In this document: piece by piece, positions 11,988 through 20,160 of the stretch
How positions within the stretch are numbered: the first letter of the stretch is position 1
Layout: every line of letters starts with the position of its first letter
Source: Pinguiococcus pyrenoidosus
Lineage: Eukaryota; Sar; Pinguiophyceae; Pinguiochrysidales; Pinguiochrysidaceae
Reading direction: 5' to 3'
Length of the DNA stretch: 25,088 nt
Assembly: GCA_019677205.1 (NCBI GenBank)
Contig: JAAMXY010002739.1
Coordinates: forward strand, 1 to 25,088
Translations under genes and position numbers: made by a program
Notes under the pieces: generated by a model
What the model saw: the letters and a program-made list of their open reading frames with translations, nothing else
Told to the model about the DNA's origin: nothing
The model's database searches: none

Positions 11988-13437
11988 ATGACTCAAGCAC
12001 TGCTACTGGCCCTTCTGGCAGCCCTCGGCGGCTCCAGCACAGCTTTGCCGCTGTCTCGCGTGCAGATCCGGCGTAGTCAGCTGACTCCAGTCCTCTTCGC
12101 TCAGCAGAACAACGACGAGAGGCAGGTGTTCACGCAGAAGCAGAGGCTCCGGGAGGAGACGGAAGCCCCCTTCCGCACAGCGCGCTTCTTCTTGTATGGT
12201 GGCGTTGGGGTGCGTCCTGGGCCAAGCTCTGTTCGGCGCCTATGCAACGGGCAGCTCAACCTCGGCTGGGACGGGTCCTCTAGGCCGCCGCTAGCGTCGG
12301 AGCCTTCTTCAGTGTCACGCAGGCCCTCGCTGCTTATGTTGGAGCCAGGTGCGCCAAGGCGCAGGAAATCTTCGCATTGACAGACAGTAAAGCAGCCTTT
12401 CTCTAGACCCGCGGATCTGCTCCCGGAGTATCTGCAAAACCTTGGCGTCAACGCTGCGGGAGTCGGAGCCGCGGTCGTCGCTTGGTATCCTGATGCACTG
12501 ACGGTGGTCAGCAATCTATCGCAAAGATGTTCATCTGCTTGCACAATTGGTGCGTAGGTATTTCGACAGCCGGGCGCAACAACAGCGACTTGCAAGGCTT
12601 GCCAAGGGTCAGCGCCTGTCTGCTTTGAAGGTTCGAGGATTCCAGGATCTGGATGAATTGGACACGGTGGAGCTTCGAAGCTTGACAGCGGACTGGATCC
12701 TCAGGTGCAAGTGGCGGTCGACGGGCGCGGAATGGTATTGGCTCTGGCCGACTTGCGCCGCGGAAGGAGCGCAATCGACCGAAGAGTTGTGATTTACGCA
12801 GCAGGAAATGAGGCAATCGAGGTGCGGCGTGCCTCTCGTGAATGCTTGTAGTGCATCCCTCAAGAACATACACCAACCACAGAAAGCCGTGTCGGCGGCG
12901 ACAGAGAATGGAGACCTCCTGAAGTCCACGGACCTGCTGTTTGTGCCCATCGTGATCGAGCCCGAGACCGAAGTCGCCGATGAGAAGACCGTCCTGAAAA
13001 GCCTGCAAGTCAAAGATCCTGACGTGGAGGGCGCTGCAGAAGCTGCCGCGAGCGGCTATGTCGGGCTCCCGTACCTTCTCAACGAGTGGAAAGCGCTTCT
13101 CTCGGATGAGGTACTCGACACGAGGAACTCCCCAAGAGGATCCCCGCCAAAAGGGACGCCGCGATCTCCGACCAACGCTGACCCCAACGCTAACGCCAAC
13201 GCAGGTGAAGAATGCGATCGATCAGGAGGTCAATCTTGAGGAAGGAATCTGCATCATCCTGAAGAAGAACGGTCGGGTCGGAAGCCGATCCACAGGTGCG
13301 TCTGGGCAGCTTGGAGCAATCACACTAGAGCAGCTAGCCGATACCGTTGCTTTGCCACAGGAATTCCAAATTGGAACGCTCTCAGCGGCGACGTTCTTCA
13401 GCGCGAGACCTTCGGTCTGGATACGAAGAACATCTAG
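11988..13437 (+). CDS. DUF3493 / LPA1-type plastid membrane protein, eight exons
   Basis: Exons 11988-12209, 12284-12348, 12407-12484, 12558-12630, 12705-12821, 12883-13110, 13205-13295 and 13361-13437 join in frame to 316 residues. The leader MTQALLLALLAALGGSSTA is signal-peptide-like, followed by a basic stretch (LPLSRVQIRRSQ), a bipartite layout used for complex plastids. The core has EAPFRTARFFLYGG running into a membrane segment (to about 95), a second segment (about 108-124, GVNAAGVGAAVVAWYF), RLARLAKGQRLSALKV, ALADLRRGRSAIDRRVVI, LLKSTDLLFVPIVIE, and a C-terminus with IILKKNGRVGSRSTG and IPNWNAL. These match, in order, the DUF3493 region of LPA1, a photosystem II assembly factor in plants. 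The N-terminal TPR part of plant LPA1 is absent. A direct role in PSII assembly is inference. Intron 6 carries a hexamer repeat. Confidence 0.8.
13174..13203 (+). repeat. Imperfect AACGCN hexamer repeat at the end of an intron
   Basis: Five hexamers (aacgct, gacccc, aacgct, aacgcc, aacgca) sit just before the acceptor of DUF3493 intron 6 (13111-13204, 94 nt). Without these 30 nt the intron would be 64 nt, matching its neighbours (58-74 nt). Confidence 0.75.
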
Positions 13438-13629
13438 CCAAGAAGCATCACCTAAGTAGTCTCTTGCCTTCATGACCTCCTCTACATTCGAAGCAATGCA
13501 TTTCTTCCAGAGGGGAGGGTTGGGAAGGGGCAAAAGGAGAACCCTTGGCCCCGTCCCCATCCATTCTTCTCAAGTAAGCACTACTTGTGTTCCTGCATCA
13601 AGCGCAAAGGGTCCGCTTGTGAACAACCA

Positions 13630-14013
13630 TCATCTGTCCTTCTCGCTATCTGCTCCTGCTTCTCTCGCAGAAGCGCTTTTCGCCTCTGCGAGAGCTTGGC
13701 TATACTCTTCCTGTTGCTGGTTCGAAGACTCCGCCGCGGAAGACGCTTGTTTAGCTTCGGACACGGCATCGAAGTCTGGCGGAAGAGGCAGAGCTGACGG
13801 GTCTGGCGAAATCTGAAACGCTGACCACGCGAATCCGGGTGGCGTTCCTCCCTTGTCGGCCTTCTGCGGCTTCTTCTGGCTCTTCTTGGACTTCTTCTGA
13901 GACCTCGAAGTGCTGCGAGAAGGCGTGGCCTCGCGAGAAGCCGGCGCAGAGTCTGAAGGAATGACCGAGATGCCGATGGCTGCCATCAGCTGAAGGCGCG
14001 CGTTCTCCGCCAT
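13630..14013 (-). CDS. Small disordered protein with Edc1/PNRC-like decapping-enhancer motif
   Basis: 127 residues from ATG 14013 to the stop at 13632-13630, unspliced. A short helical N-terminus (MAENARLQLMAAIGISVIP) is followed by a Ser/Lys-rich basic stretch (QKKSKKSQKKPQK, about 39-51) and then FAWSAFQISPDPSALPLP at 61-78. The last block has the layout of the linear motif of yeast Edc1/Edc2 and animal PNRC proteins: a YAGxxF-like activator element (here FAWSAF) followed by a Pro-rich LPxP Dcp1-EVH1 ligand (LPLP). The tail is Gln/Glu/Ala-rich helix. Known: such motifs bind Dcp1 and stimulate Dcp2 mRNA decapping. Here the Tyr is Phe and the Gly is Trp, so function is inference from the pattern. 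It is tail-to-tail with the DUF3493 gene (192 bp) and head-to-head with the 183-residue orphan. Confidence 0.62.
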   Translation of the reverse strand: MAENARLQLMAAIGISVIPSDSAPASREATPSRSTSRSQKKSKKSQKKPQKADKGGTPPGFAWSAFQISPDPSALPLPPDFDAVSEAKQASSAAESSNQQQEEYSQALAEAKSASAREAGADSEKDR

Positions 14014-14440
14014 GGTGCCTCGCACGCTCTGCGCGCTTCACCGACCTTTTCTTAAAGCTTCTTCACGCCCGGACTGCTGCGAAGATTGGTGACACATGCA
14101 GAGGCACCTGTGGACGAAACGCCCTAAGAGCGCCTTCCGTGCGGGAGAAGATCAGTCAGCCAATTTTAAATTCAATGCGGTATGATTTGTTTTTCATATT
14201 CCATATATCATAGGGATTCAGTAGACTGAAAATACATAAGTTAGAAATTTATAAAATCAACCGAAATTGATCTTTTGAGTTGTTAACCTATTACATTGGA
14301 AGACTAAATGTTTAAAATTAATTTCTTAAAGTTTTCTTTTCCCAGTGAATTCGAAGGAGCGCCACACAGGATATCGACGCGCCAGCAGTCCTCGCCAGCT
14401 TCGGAAGGTTGTGCATCTGCGCAGAGTGTAGCAGTGGACC
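14014..14440. promoter_or_regulatory. Divergent intergenic region with AT-rich core
   Basis: 427 bp between the decapping-motif gene and the 183-residue orphan, with no coding potential. The part at 14161-14345 is about three-quarters A+T against GC-rich surroundings; it includes TATAAAA (14250-14256) and ends in a pyrimidine run plus CAG (14330-14345). Confidence 0.5.
14161..14345. other. AT-rich island (about 76% A+T)
   Basis: Counting by eye over 14161-14340 gives 16, 15 and 12 G/C per 60 nt, so about 76% A+T, in a window that is otherwise clearly GC-rich. It starts and ends abruptly. Candidates: an AT-rich promoter, a 5'UTR intron ending at cttttcccag, or an old organelle-DNA insert. No reading frame of note. 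Confidence 0.8.
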
Positions 14441-14992
14441 ATGGAAGAGGATCTGGATGCGTTGTTGGATTCTGCGTTGGACGATGTGTTGGAGACGGGA
14501 GGCCCCAAAGCGGCCATGGACGATCTGGACGCACTTCTGGAAGATGTTTCTCAGGAAGTGTCCGCTCGCGAGGAGCCAGAGATCCCTGGCGTGGAGGCGC
14601 AGCGCATCGAGCAGGGGCTGTTCCTGTTTCCAGCGTCCAAACGCAGTGTCTGGACCGCCAAGGTGAAGCGCGACTTCGCTGCGCTGCGGGAGGAGCAGTG
14701 GAAGTGGAGACCGCCGAGCCGCGCGTACAGCGAAGGCGTGACTGGCACGTCTGGGAAAGTGCGACCAGGACTTCGGAATCTGTTCCAAGAGACGGTGAAT
14801 AGAAGCGCCGCGAGTGTGTACGAGGGTCGCGAAGAGGGCGCGCCGCCGTTGGTGTTGGATAGTGATGTGATGAAGCTGATGAACAAGCAGTACAGGGAGC
14901 AGATCCTTGGCGAGCTGCGGCCGAAGATCTTGGCGGACCCGAACTTTGATCGCGCGCGATATCCCCATCTGGCAGCAAGGTTGGATAGGTGA
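14441..14992 (+). CDS. Conserved-looking 183-residue protein, unknown function
   Basis: An uninterrupted frame from ATG 14441 (context gaccATGG) to TGA 14990-14992. The N-terminus is acidic with two repeats of a Leu/Asp helix (DLDALLDSALDD at 4-15 and MDDLDALLEDVSQE at about 26-39). That resembles the N-terminal motif of PEX19, but the rest has no PEX19 features. The middle is aromatic/basic (SVWTAKVKRDFAALREEQWK, then GKVRPGLRNLFQETV) and the C-terminus is a charged helix (VMKLMNKQYREQILGELRPK) ending in RYPHLAARLDR. There is no signal peptide or membrane segment. The ordered, mixed composition suggests a folded, probably conserved protein; I cannot assign a family. It converges on the DDHD lipase with a 275 bp gap in which I see only a short CA-rich tract (15151-15173). 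Confidence 0.65.
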   Translation: MEEDLDALLDSALDDVLETGGPKAAMDDLDALLEDVSQEVSAREEPEIPGVEAQRIEQGLFLFPASKRSVWTAKVKRDFAALREEQWKWRPPSRAYSEGVTGTSGKVRPGLRNLFQETVNRSAASVYEGREEGAPPLVLDSDVMKLMNKQYREQILGELRPKILADPNFDRARYPHLAARLDR

Positions 14993-15267
14993 AATGAAGC
15001 AGGACAATCCGACTGGATCTTTCCAAAACCTGGATACTCGGCTTCGTCTGTAGCGCACGACTGCCCAAGTTCTCTACCCTCCGGGATAGACTACAGAAGC
15101 TTCCCGCAAACAAGGGACAGACGCCCACGCCCCTACACGCTCAGGCATGGACACAAACACAGACACAGACAGGATCTGCGTGACGAAGGCTTCGTGCTCC
15201 TGCCCGAGAGCCTCACCAGCCAGGCGCTTCCAACGTATCGTGAAGGCAAGGCCAACCTGAGGTTTGT

Positions 15268-18200
15268 TCACTCAGGTTTAACAGTTTCATCCCGGTGAGA
15301 GGGTTCCTCATTCGGCCTTGATCGCCCCTCTGAAACCGAAGGGATCGTCGCCGGCTTGTCGTGAGATCCAGACTCGGGAGGAGCTTCCTCGCTTGGAAGT
15401 GGTGCACCCTCCGACTCTGATGTCATGGTCGTCTTCGTGTCCCTAGCTTCGATCCCAGGAGGAGGTTCACCGTCTAGACTTGATGCCCTCTCTGACTCCG
15501 AAGAGGGTGCCGCCCGAGGGTTGGCAGATTCATCTTCAGAAAGAGCCTTTCCATCGGGATCTGATGCTCCTTCGGATTCCAGAAGGATGATTTCCTGAGA
15601 CACGTGCCCTGTATGACTTTGAGGAGCTTGGAACTTCGGACCGTGCTCTTTCCCCGACTCCAGAAGATCCGTCTCCACGGCCTCGGGTGTTGTATCCTCG
15701 CGAGGAGCTTCCGCGTGCCGAACCGATGTTCCCTGCGGCTCCAGATGGATCGTCTCCTGTGTCTCTGGTGCTCCACCCTCGTCAGGCGCTTCCCCATTCG
15801 GAGCTTCTCCTCTCGGCAGCCCCAAAAGGATCGTCGCATCAGCGTGATTCCCTTTCTCATTTGCGCCTGGTGCTGCTTGCTCCTTTGCTTGCAACGCTGA
15901 CACTTCCGGCTCCGGTGCAACTTGGACCAGGTCTTCTCCCGTCCTCTCATTTGTCTCCGAAGCCTCCGCCAATGTCGCTTCTGACCCAGCTACACAGCCT
16001 CCCTCCTCGGGCGTCGAAGCACTCCGTTCCGACGAGGTAGAATCTACGGCCAGATCGGCGCCTTTTGCCTCCTCCGAGCGGCTCTCCACTCTCTCACTTT
16101 CGGACGATCTGGTCGATGTTAGAAGCTGCTCTGCGATGAAATAAGACAGGTCCTTCGACGACCAGTATATGACGTGAGCGCCGATTGCGAAGACGTACTC
16201 GTTGGTGATTTCGATCTCCTTCTCTTGAAGAGCGTAATCGATGCGGTCACCGTCATTCAAGCGCCCAAAGAAGGGAACGTCTTCACCGCCAGTTTCGTGG
16301 TCTACCTCGTCGGCTGTCGCAGGATCGAAGCGTCTAGCTGATCGCATCTCCAAGGGACGCGGCCGAGCCGCGTTGCCATCTCCACCACCCTTCAAAGATT
16401 TTACCTCATCGGGAAGGGCTGGGACTGACTTTCTCCCACGCAGTAGGCCGGATCCTTGCTGCCGAGGCGAAGCCGGCGCTACCCGTTGCTTCAGGTTTGT
16501 GGTGGTACTGCTCTTATGCTTTTCGTAGTATGAATGAGATGGACTGGCGCGCGACGCCGCCCGTATGGTCTCCTGGACCTTTTCCACATCCGTATTATGC
16601 AGGTCCGCGTCCAAGAGACCAATAGTGGTCAGGCTTCTTTCGACCAGCCGGTATCCTTGCTGCGTCAGCTCTGCCGGCATCTCCACCATACGCCTCCACA
16701 ACTGTCGCATCTTGTACTGCATTCGGTATCCACCTTGCCACGTGGGCACAAGCTGCGGCGGTGGAAGAGGATGGCGAGAGACGAACGCGCCACCCATCAC
16801 AATCGGTTCGAGCCGAAATGCCACAGGGTCATAGGGATGGAAAATGTTGTACAGCCGCACTCCCCCCGGCAGTCTGTACCCGCGATGGAAACTCTCCGTC
16901 AAGCGCCGCAACATGACGAAGGCACCGATCGGCGACCCAAGGCAAAACAGATGGCCCGGCTGAAAGCATAAGGCTGGGTACCTCACGCCAGGGACCAGCC
17001 GCGGCGATTCACTGAGATTCTCCTGATCCCCATGGACGCCGTTCTCGGATGCTCCAGCGAGGAAAAGAGCCTTCCCCTTGGGTGATTCCGCGGCATCATT
17101 CCGATTGGATGCCACTGAAGGGCTCTCCTGACTGCGCGTAGCTGCACCAGGGGCGAACGCAAACGCCCCAGGCGCTTCTCTGAGATCCCCTCCCCGACCC
17201 TTGCATGCCCCCACCGAGGCGTACAGTTGGTTGGCGAGCACGTCGAAGCTTATTATGGCTCCGAGGCTATGCGCAGCAATGCTCACTTTCCCGCTCCAAC
17301 TCGGCGTGCGCTGCTTGAATAGCGTCACAACGCGATTCATTTCCCAAACCACCTCGCTGACAATGGCCTTGTGATACGTGCTGCTGACGAAATACAGGAT
17401 GTCCAGAAAGGCGTCGTTCGCAAACTGCCGGAAAAGCGGAATGTGGTGCAGCGTAATATCGTGTATCGTCAGCGCATCCGGTGGGCGATCGATATGCCTG
17501 TGAAACCGAGTATGCCACTCGACGGGGAGGAACTCCACACGTCCGCGACCATGAAAGTCCCGGGTCCCAAACATCTGCAGATTCGCATCGCAGACGGTAT
17601 CATGGTTGCGGCGCAACTGATTGCAGCACTGAACCAGCGAGCGAAGCTGAATCACCCCCATGTCGTTGGCTTCGAGGGCCTCGCCAATGCCATGGACGAC
17701 CAGAACGAGATGCTCCACTGGTTCGTCAAGATCATGTACAACGACCTTCTTCATCGATCCGATATCTCCTGCATCGATTGACGTATCCTGCGGCTCTCCG
17801 GGTAGCGAGGCAGAGCGACTTCCTAGCGGAGACCGCATGGACGAATCTGGATCGATGCTTCGGTAGCGCGAAAACCCAAGCTTGCCATTGCTCCGGCCTT
17901 CTTCGTTCCGGGTAGCGCTTGGGTGGCCACGATATATTCGGTATCTAGCAAACGGAATAAGCGAGGAGCTGAAGTTCCTGCGGGAAGCCACTATCTCCGT
18001 CAAGGAGCGGAACTGGGCCAGAAGCGGAGTTCCATTCCAGTCCAGGATCGTGATGGTGAGGAGCGCGGTTTCCCGCTTTCTCAGCCAACCCGCGAAGCGA
18101 CTCGGCTGCTTATCCCCGTGACCTCTTTGGCCGGCAACGCGCGTGTCTCCTTCCTCTTTTGAAAGCTCTTCGAAGACATCCCGACTCGGGTGATAAGCAC

Positions 18201-20160
18201 TTGAGATCTCTTCAACGGGATCTGAGGGATCGCCACTCGTTTGCCGAAGAACGTCTCCACTGGATTCGCGTGAACGCCTTTCTGCCGCCTTTGTCGGAGT
18301 CTGATGAGCCAGATGCCAACGAAGAAACTGGTAGGCGTCCTCAAGGATTGCGGCAGATAAAGGTGGAAGCGGCTGCGTCTCCCACGTGTATTCCGCTTCT
18401 TCCTGCTCTTCTTGGATGCCGCTGGAATCGGCGGCCTCTCCATTCCTATCTTTTGATCTCGCTTTCTGCCGCCTCCTGGGTTTCGCCTTCTCAATGAGCC
18501 ACATGGCTCGAATGACTTTCTCGCCAAGAAGGAATGCGTTGGGCTTGTCCGCACATCTATCTCGTGATCGCCGTGTCTTCGGTCCCCCCTCGCTTGGAAC
18601 TCGGAGCCTCTCCGGCATTCCTGGTGAGCAATCCATGTCATCGTTCTCCGGATCGGCGGAGAAAGATTCGCGCACATCCGCGTCAAGTGGAGGCTCCATG
18701 AATCTCCAGTATACGGGAAAGAGCCTTCCCAGTACCAAGTTGACGACATGGCGACCTTGTTCGACGGGCACGTCGAAGCCCGCATTACTCTGGAAGGGAG
18801 TGGGACTGCTCTGGTACAGGCAACTTCTTTGGGTGCGCCGTTTCGCTAGTACACGCACGATGCTGTCAGTGATGAAGGAGTCCGAATCGATTCCATGCGG
18901 CGTCAGATCCCGAACGGCACCCGCCGCTTGAGGGAAGCGCTGATCAGGACTCCGGGGCATGCTGACTTTCGGCAGTCCGAGACCGAGGCTTCCCAAGGCG
19001 CCGCCGATTCCATCTATTTCATCTGGGAAATGGTTACCGGTGAACGTCTCTCTCTTTGCAAGGTTTGTCAAGAACTGGGCATAGTGTGCTTCGAGTCGAC
19101 AGCTCTCGGCAACGCTGAATGCGATCCACCTGGATTCCGTGTCCACTTCGTACTCCCCGGGCAGCGCTCCGGGTGCTACAAACCACTGGTGAAGCGGAAT
19201 GTAGTCCACTGAGTCACTTCGGCCGGGCAGCGAGCTTCCCTCTGCTTGCGACAGTCGGTGTTTGTAGGCCTCCGGCTCGATCGCGCCAAGCGGAAAGCTG
19301 TAGATCCCGAAACCTCCCTCCTGCCAGACGCTTCTCTCGCTGTTCTCTCGCTTCTTTCGCCTCCTTCTCCAAGGTGCATGAAGGTCAAGCCAGGGGTCAT
19401 CTTCAAAGTCCAAGCCTCCCCGGAGCCGCAAGACTGGCCCGAGGTGTATCAGCTCCTCCCAAAGACTTGCATTGTGCAATCGGAGCGCCATGAGAAGCTC
19501 ATAGCGCCGAAGCGGCTCGCTGGTCGCCAAGTATCGATCGCAGAGACGGTCTCGAACTTCGGCTCTCCGCTCCGGAAGCAGCTCTAGGTAGGGACCGTTC
19601 CCGAGGAGATCCCACTGCACGCGATTGACCGCCCTCTGAATCTGGACATCTATGAGGCGCGCGTAGTAGTACGTCTCCCTCAGAACGTCGCCCGTTATTT
19701 CGACGCCCTGCGCGACGCCGTTGTAGCCTGTCGTCACTAGGTATGTCACAGTCTCTCTAGAAGGAATGGGTGCCGCGACGATCATCAATGTGACGCGCGT
19801 TGCACCGAGCGCCACGGCCACGCCTTGCTCCACCACGTTGAACGTCGGCGTTAGAAGGAAGGGTCCCACCAAGGGCACTCTCTCTGAACGATCGCGAATC
19901 CGGCTGTAAACGCCTTGCATCGTGCCAGGCGTGACGATGAAGATGACGGTGTTCTCAAGACCTCGGACGGCGGGCATGATGGCAACATCTCGGACGGTGT
20001 GTAGCGGCCATGGAAGATCGGCCGACGCCAGCGTATTCGTCGCGAGGTGATACGCAGACGCGGTAGTTCTCCCGGCAACGAGGAAGGCGTTGCGAGTGCT
20101 CTGCCTCCCGCTGTTGTACAGACTTGACAACGCATCTCGCAGCACCACGGCGTTTCGCAC
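15268..20160 (-). CDS. DDHD-domain intracellular phospholipase A1-like protein, about 1630 residues, intronless
   Basis: A single open frame of about 1630 residues (numbered from 20160). Family blocks in order: WIAFSVAESCRLEAHYAQFL (about 350), VPVEQGRHVVNLVLG and LFPVYW (about 460-480), LVLVVHGIGEALE (about 820), the nucleophile elbow IAAHSLGAIISFDVL (about 965), and the DDHD domain itself with LFCLGSPIGAF, RLYNIFHPYDPVAFRLEP (about 1100), RIDYALQE (about 1310) and AHVIYWSSKD (about 1330), so all four D-D-H-D residues are present. Known: these cytosolic enzymes hydrolyse phosphatidic acid and other phospholipids at ER/Golgi/mitochondrial membranes. The elbow is AHSLG rather than classical GHSLG. 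Residues 1442-1630 are seven 27-residue repeats. The first 250 residues (FIVTPGTMQGVYSRIRDRSE) match nothing I recognise. No ATG opens the frame: position 20160 is GTG, an in-frame stop lies at 20241-20239, and the first in-frame ATG is at 19977. A 5' exon is probably missing from this model. Confidence 0.88.
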   Translation of the reverse strand: MRNAVVLRDALSSLYNSGRQSTRNAFLVAGRTTASAYHLATNTLASADLPWPLHTVRDVAIMPAVRGLENTVIFIVTPGTMQGVYSRIRDRSERVPLVGPFLLTPTFNVVEQGVAVALGATRVTLMIVAAPIPSRETVTYLVTTGYNGVAQGVEITGDVLRETYYYARLIDVQIQRAVNRVQWDLLGNGPYLELLPERRAEVRDRLCDRYLATSEPLRRYELLMALRLHNASLWEELIHLGPVLRLRGGLDFEDDPWLDLHAPWRRRRKKRENSERSVWQEGGFGIYSFPLGAIEPEAYKHRLSQAEGSSLPGRSDSVDYIPLHQWFVAPGALPGEYEVDTESRWIAFSVAESCRLEAHYAQFLTNLAKRETFTGNHFPDEIDGIGGALGSLGLGLPKVSMPRSPDQRFPQAAGAVRDLTPHGIDSDSFITDSIVRVLAKRRTQRSCLYQSSPTPFQSNAGFDVPVEQGRHVVNLVLGRLFPVYWRFMEPPLDADVRESFSADPENDDMDCSPGMPERLRVPSEGGPKTRRSRDRCADKPNAFLLGEKVIRAMWLIEKAKPRRRQKARSKDRNGEAADSSGIQEEQEEAEYTWETQPLPPLSAAILEDAYQFLRWHLAHQTPTKAAERRSRESSGDVLRQTSGDPSDPVEEISSAYHPSRDVFEELSKEEGDTRVAGQRGHGDKQPSRFAGWLRKRETALLTITILDWNGTPLLAQFRSLTEIVASRRNFSSSLIPFARYRIYRGHPSATRNEEGRSNGKLGFSRYRSIDPDSSMRSPLGSRSASLPGEPQDTSIDAGDIGSMKKVVVHDLDEPVEHLVLVVHGIGEALEANDMGVIQLRSLVQCCNQLRRNHDTVCDANLQMFGTRDFHGRGRVEFLPVEWHTRFHRHIDRPPDALTIHDITLHHIPLFRQFANDAFLDILYFVSSTYHKAIVSEVVWEMNRVVTLFKQRTPSWSGKVSIAAHSLGAIISFDVLANQLYASVGACKGRGGDLREAPGAFAFAPGAATRSQESPSVASNRNDAAESPKGKALFLAGASENGVHGDQENLSESPRLVPGVRYPALCFQPGHLFCLGSPIGAFVMLRRLTESFHRGYRLPGGVRLYNIFHPYDPVAFRLEPIVMGGAFVSRHPLPPPQLVPTWQGGYRMQYKMRQLWRRMVEMPAELTQQGYRLVERSLTTIGLLDADLHNTDVEKVQETIRAASRASPSHSYYEKHKSSTTTNLKQRVAPASPRQQGSGLLRGRKSVPALPDEVKSLKGGGDGNAARPRPLEMRSARRFDPATADEVDHETGGEDVPFFGRLNDGDRIDYALQEKEIEITNEYVFAIGAHVIYWSSKDLSYFIAEQLLTSTRSSESERVESRSEEAKGADLAVDSTSSERSASTPEEGGCVAGSEATLAEASETNERTGEDLVQVAPEPEVSALQAKEQAAPGANEKGNHADATILLGLPRGEAPNGEAPDEGGAPETQETIHLEPQGTSVRHAEAPREDTTPEAVETDLLESGKEHGPKFQAPQSHTGHVSQEIILLESEGASDPDGKALSEDESANPRAAPSSESERASSLDGEPPPGIEARDTKTTMTSESEGAPLPSEEAPPESGSHDKPATIPSVSEGRSRPNEEPSHRDETVKPE
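15271..15837 (-). repeat. Seven tandem 81-bp (27-codon) repeats at the 3' end of the DDHD gene
   Basis: The last 189 codons divide into seven units of exactly 27 residues that finish at the stop codon. Comparable positions: unit 1 ATILLGLPRGEAP, unit 2 ETIHLEPQGTSV, unit 3 ETDLLESGKEHG, unit 4 EIILLESEGASD, unit 5 AAPSSESERASS, unit 6 TTMTSESEGAPL, unit 7 ATIPSVSEGRSR. Shared features are a T-I-x-L start, S-E-G at 7-9, and E-A-P near 16-18. The preceding 27 residues may be an eighth, decayed unit. The tail is acidic, Pro/Ser-rich and predicted disordered. Confidence 0.88.

Noticed and set aside
14441-14992. PEX19 (peroxisome receptor) assignment
   Set aside because: Only the short acidic N-terminal helix is similar; the PEX19 C-terminal domain is absent and the remaining sequence differs.
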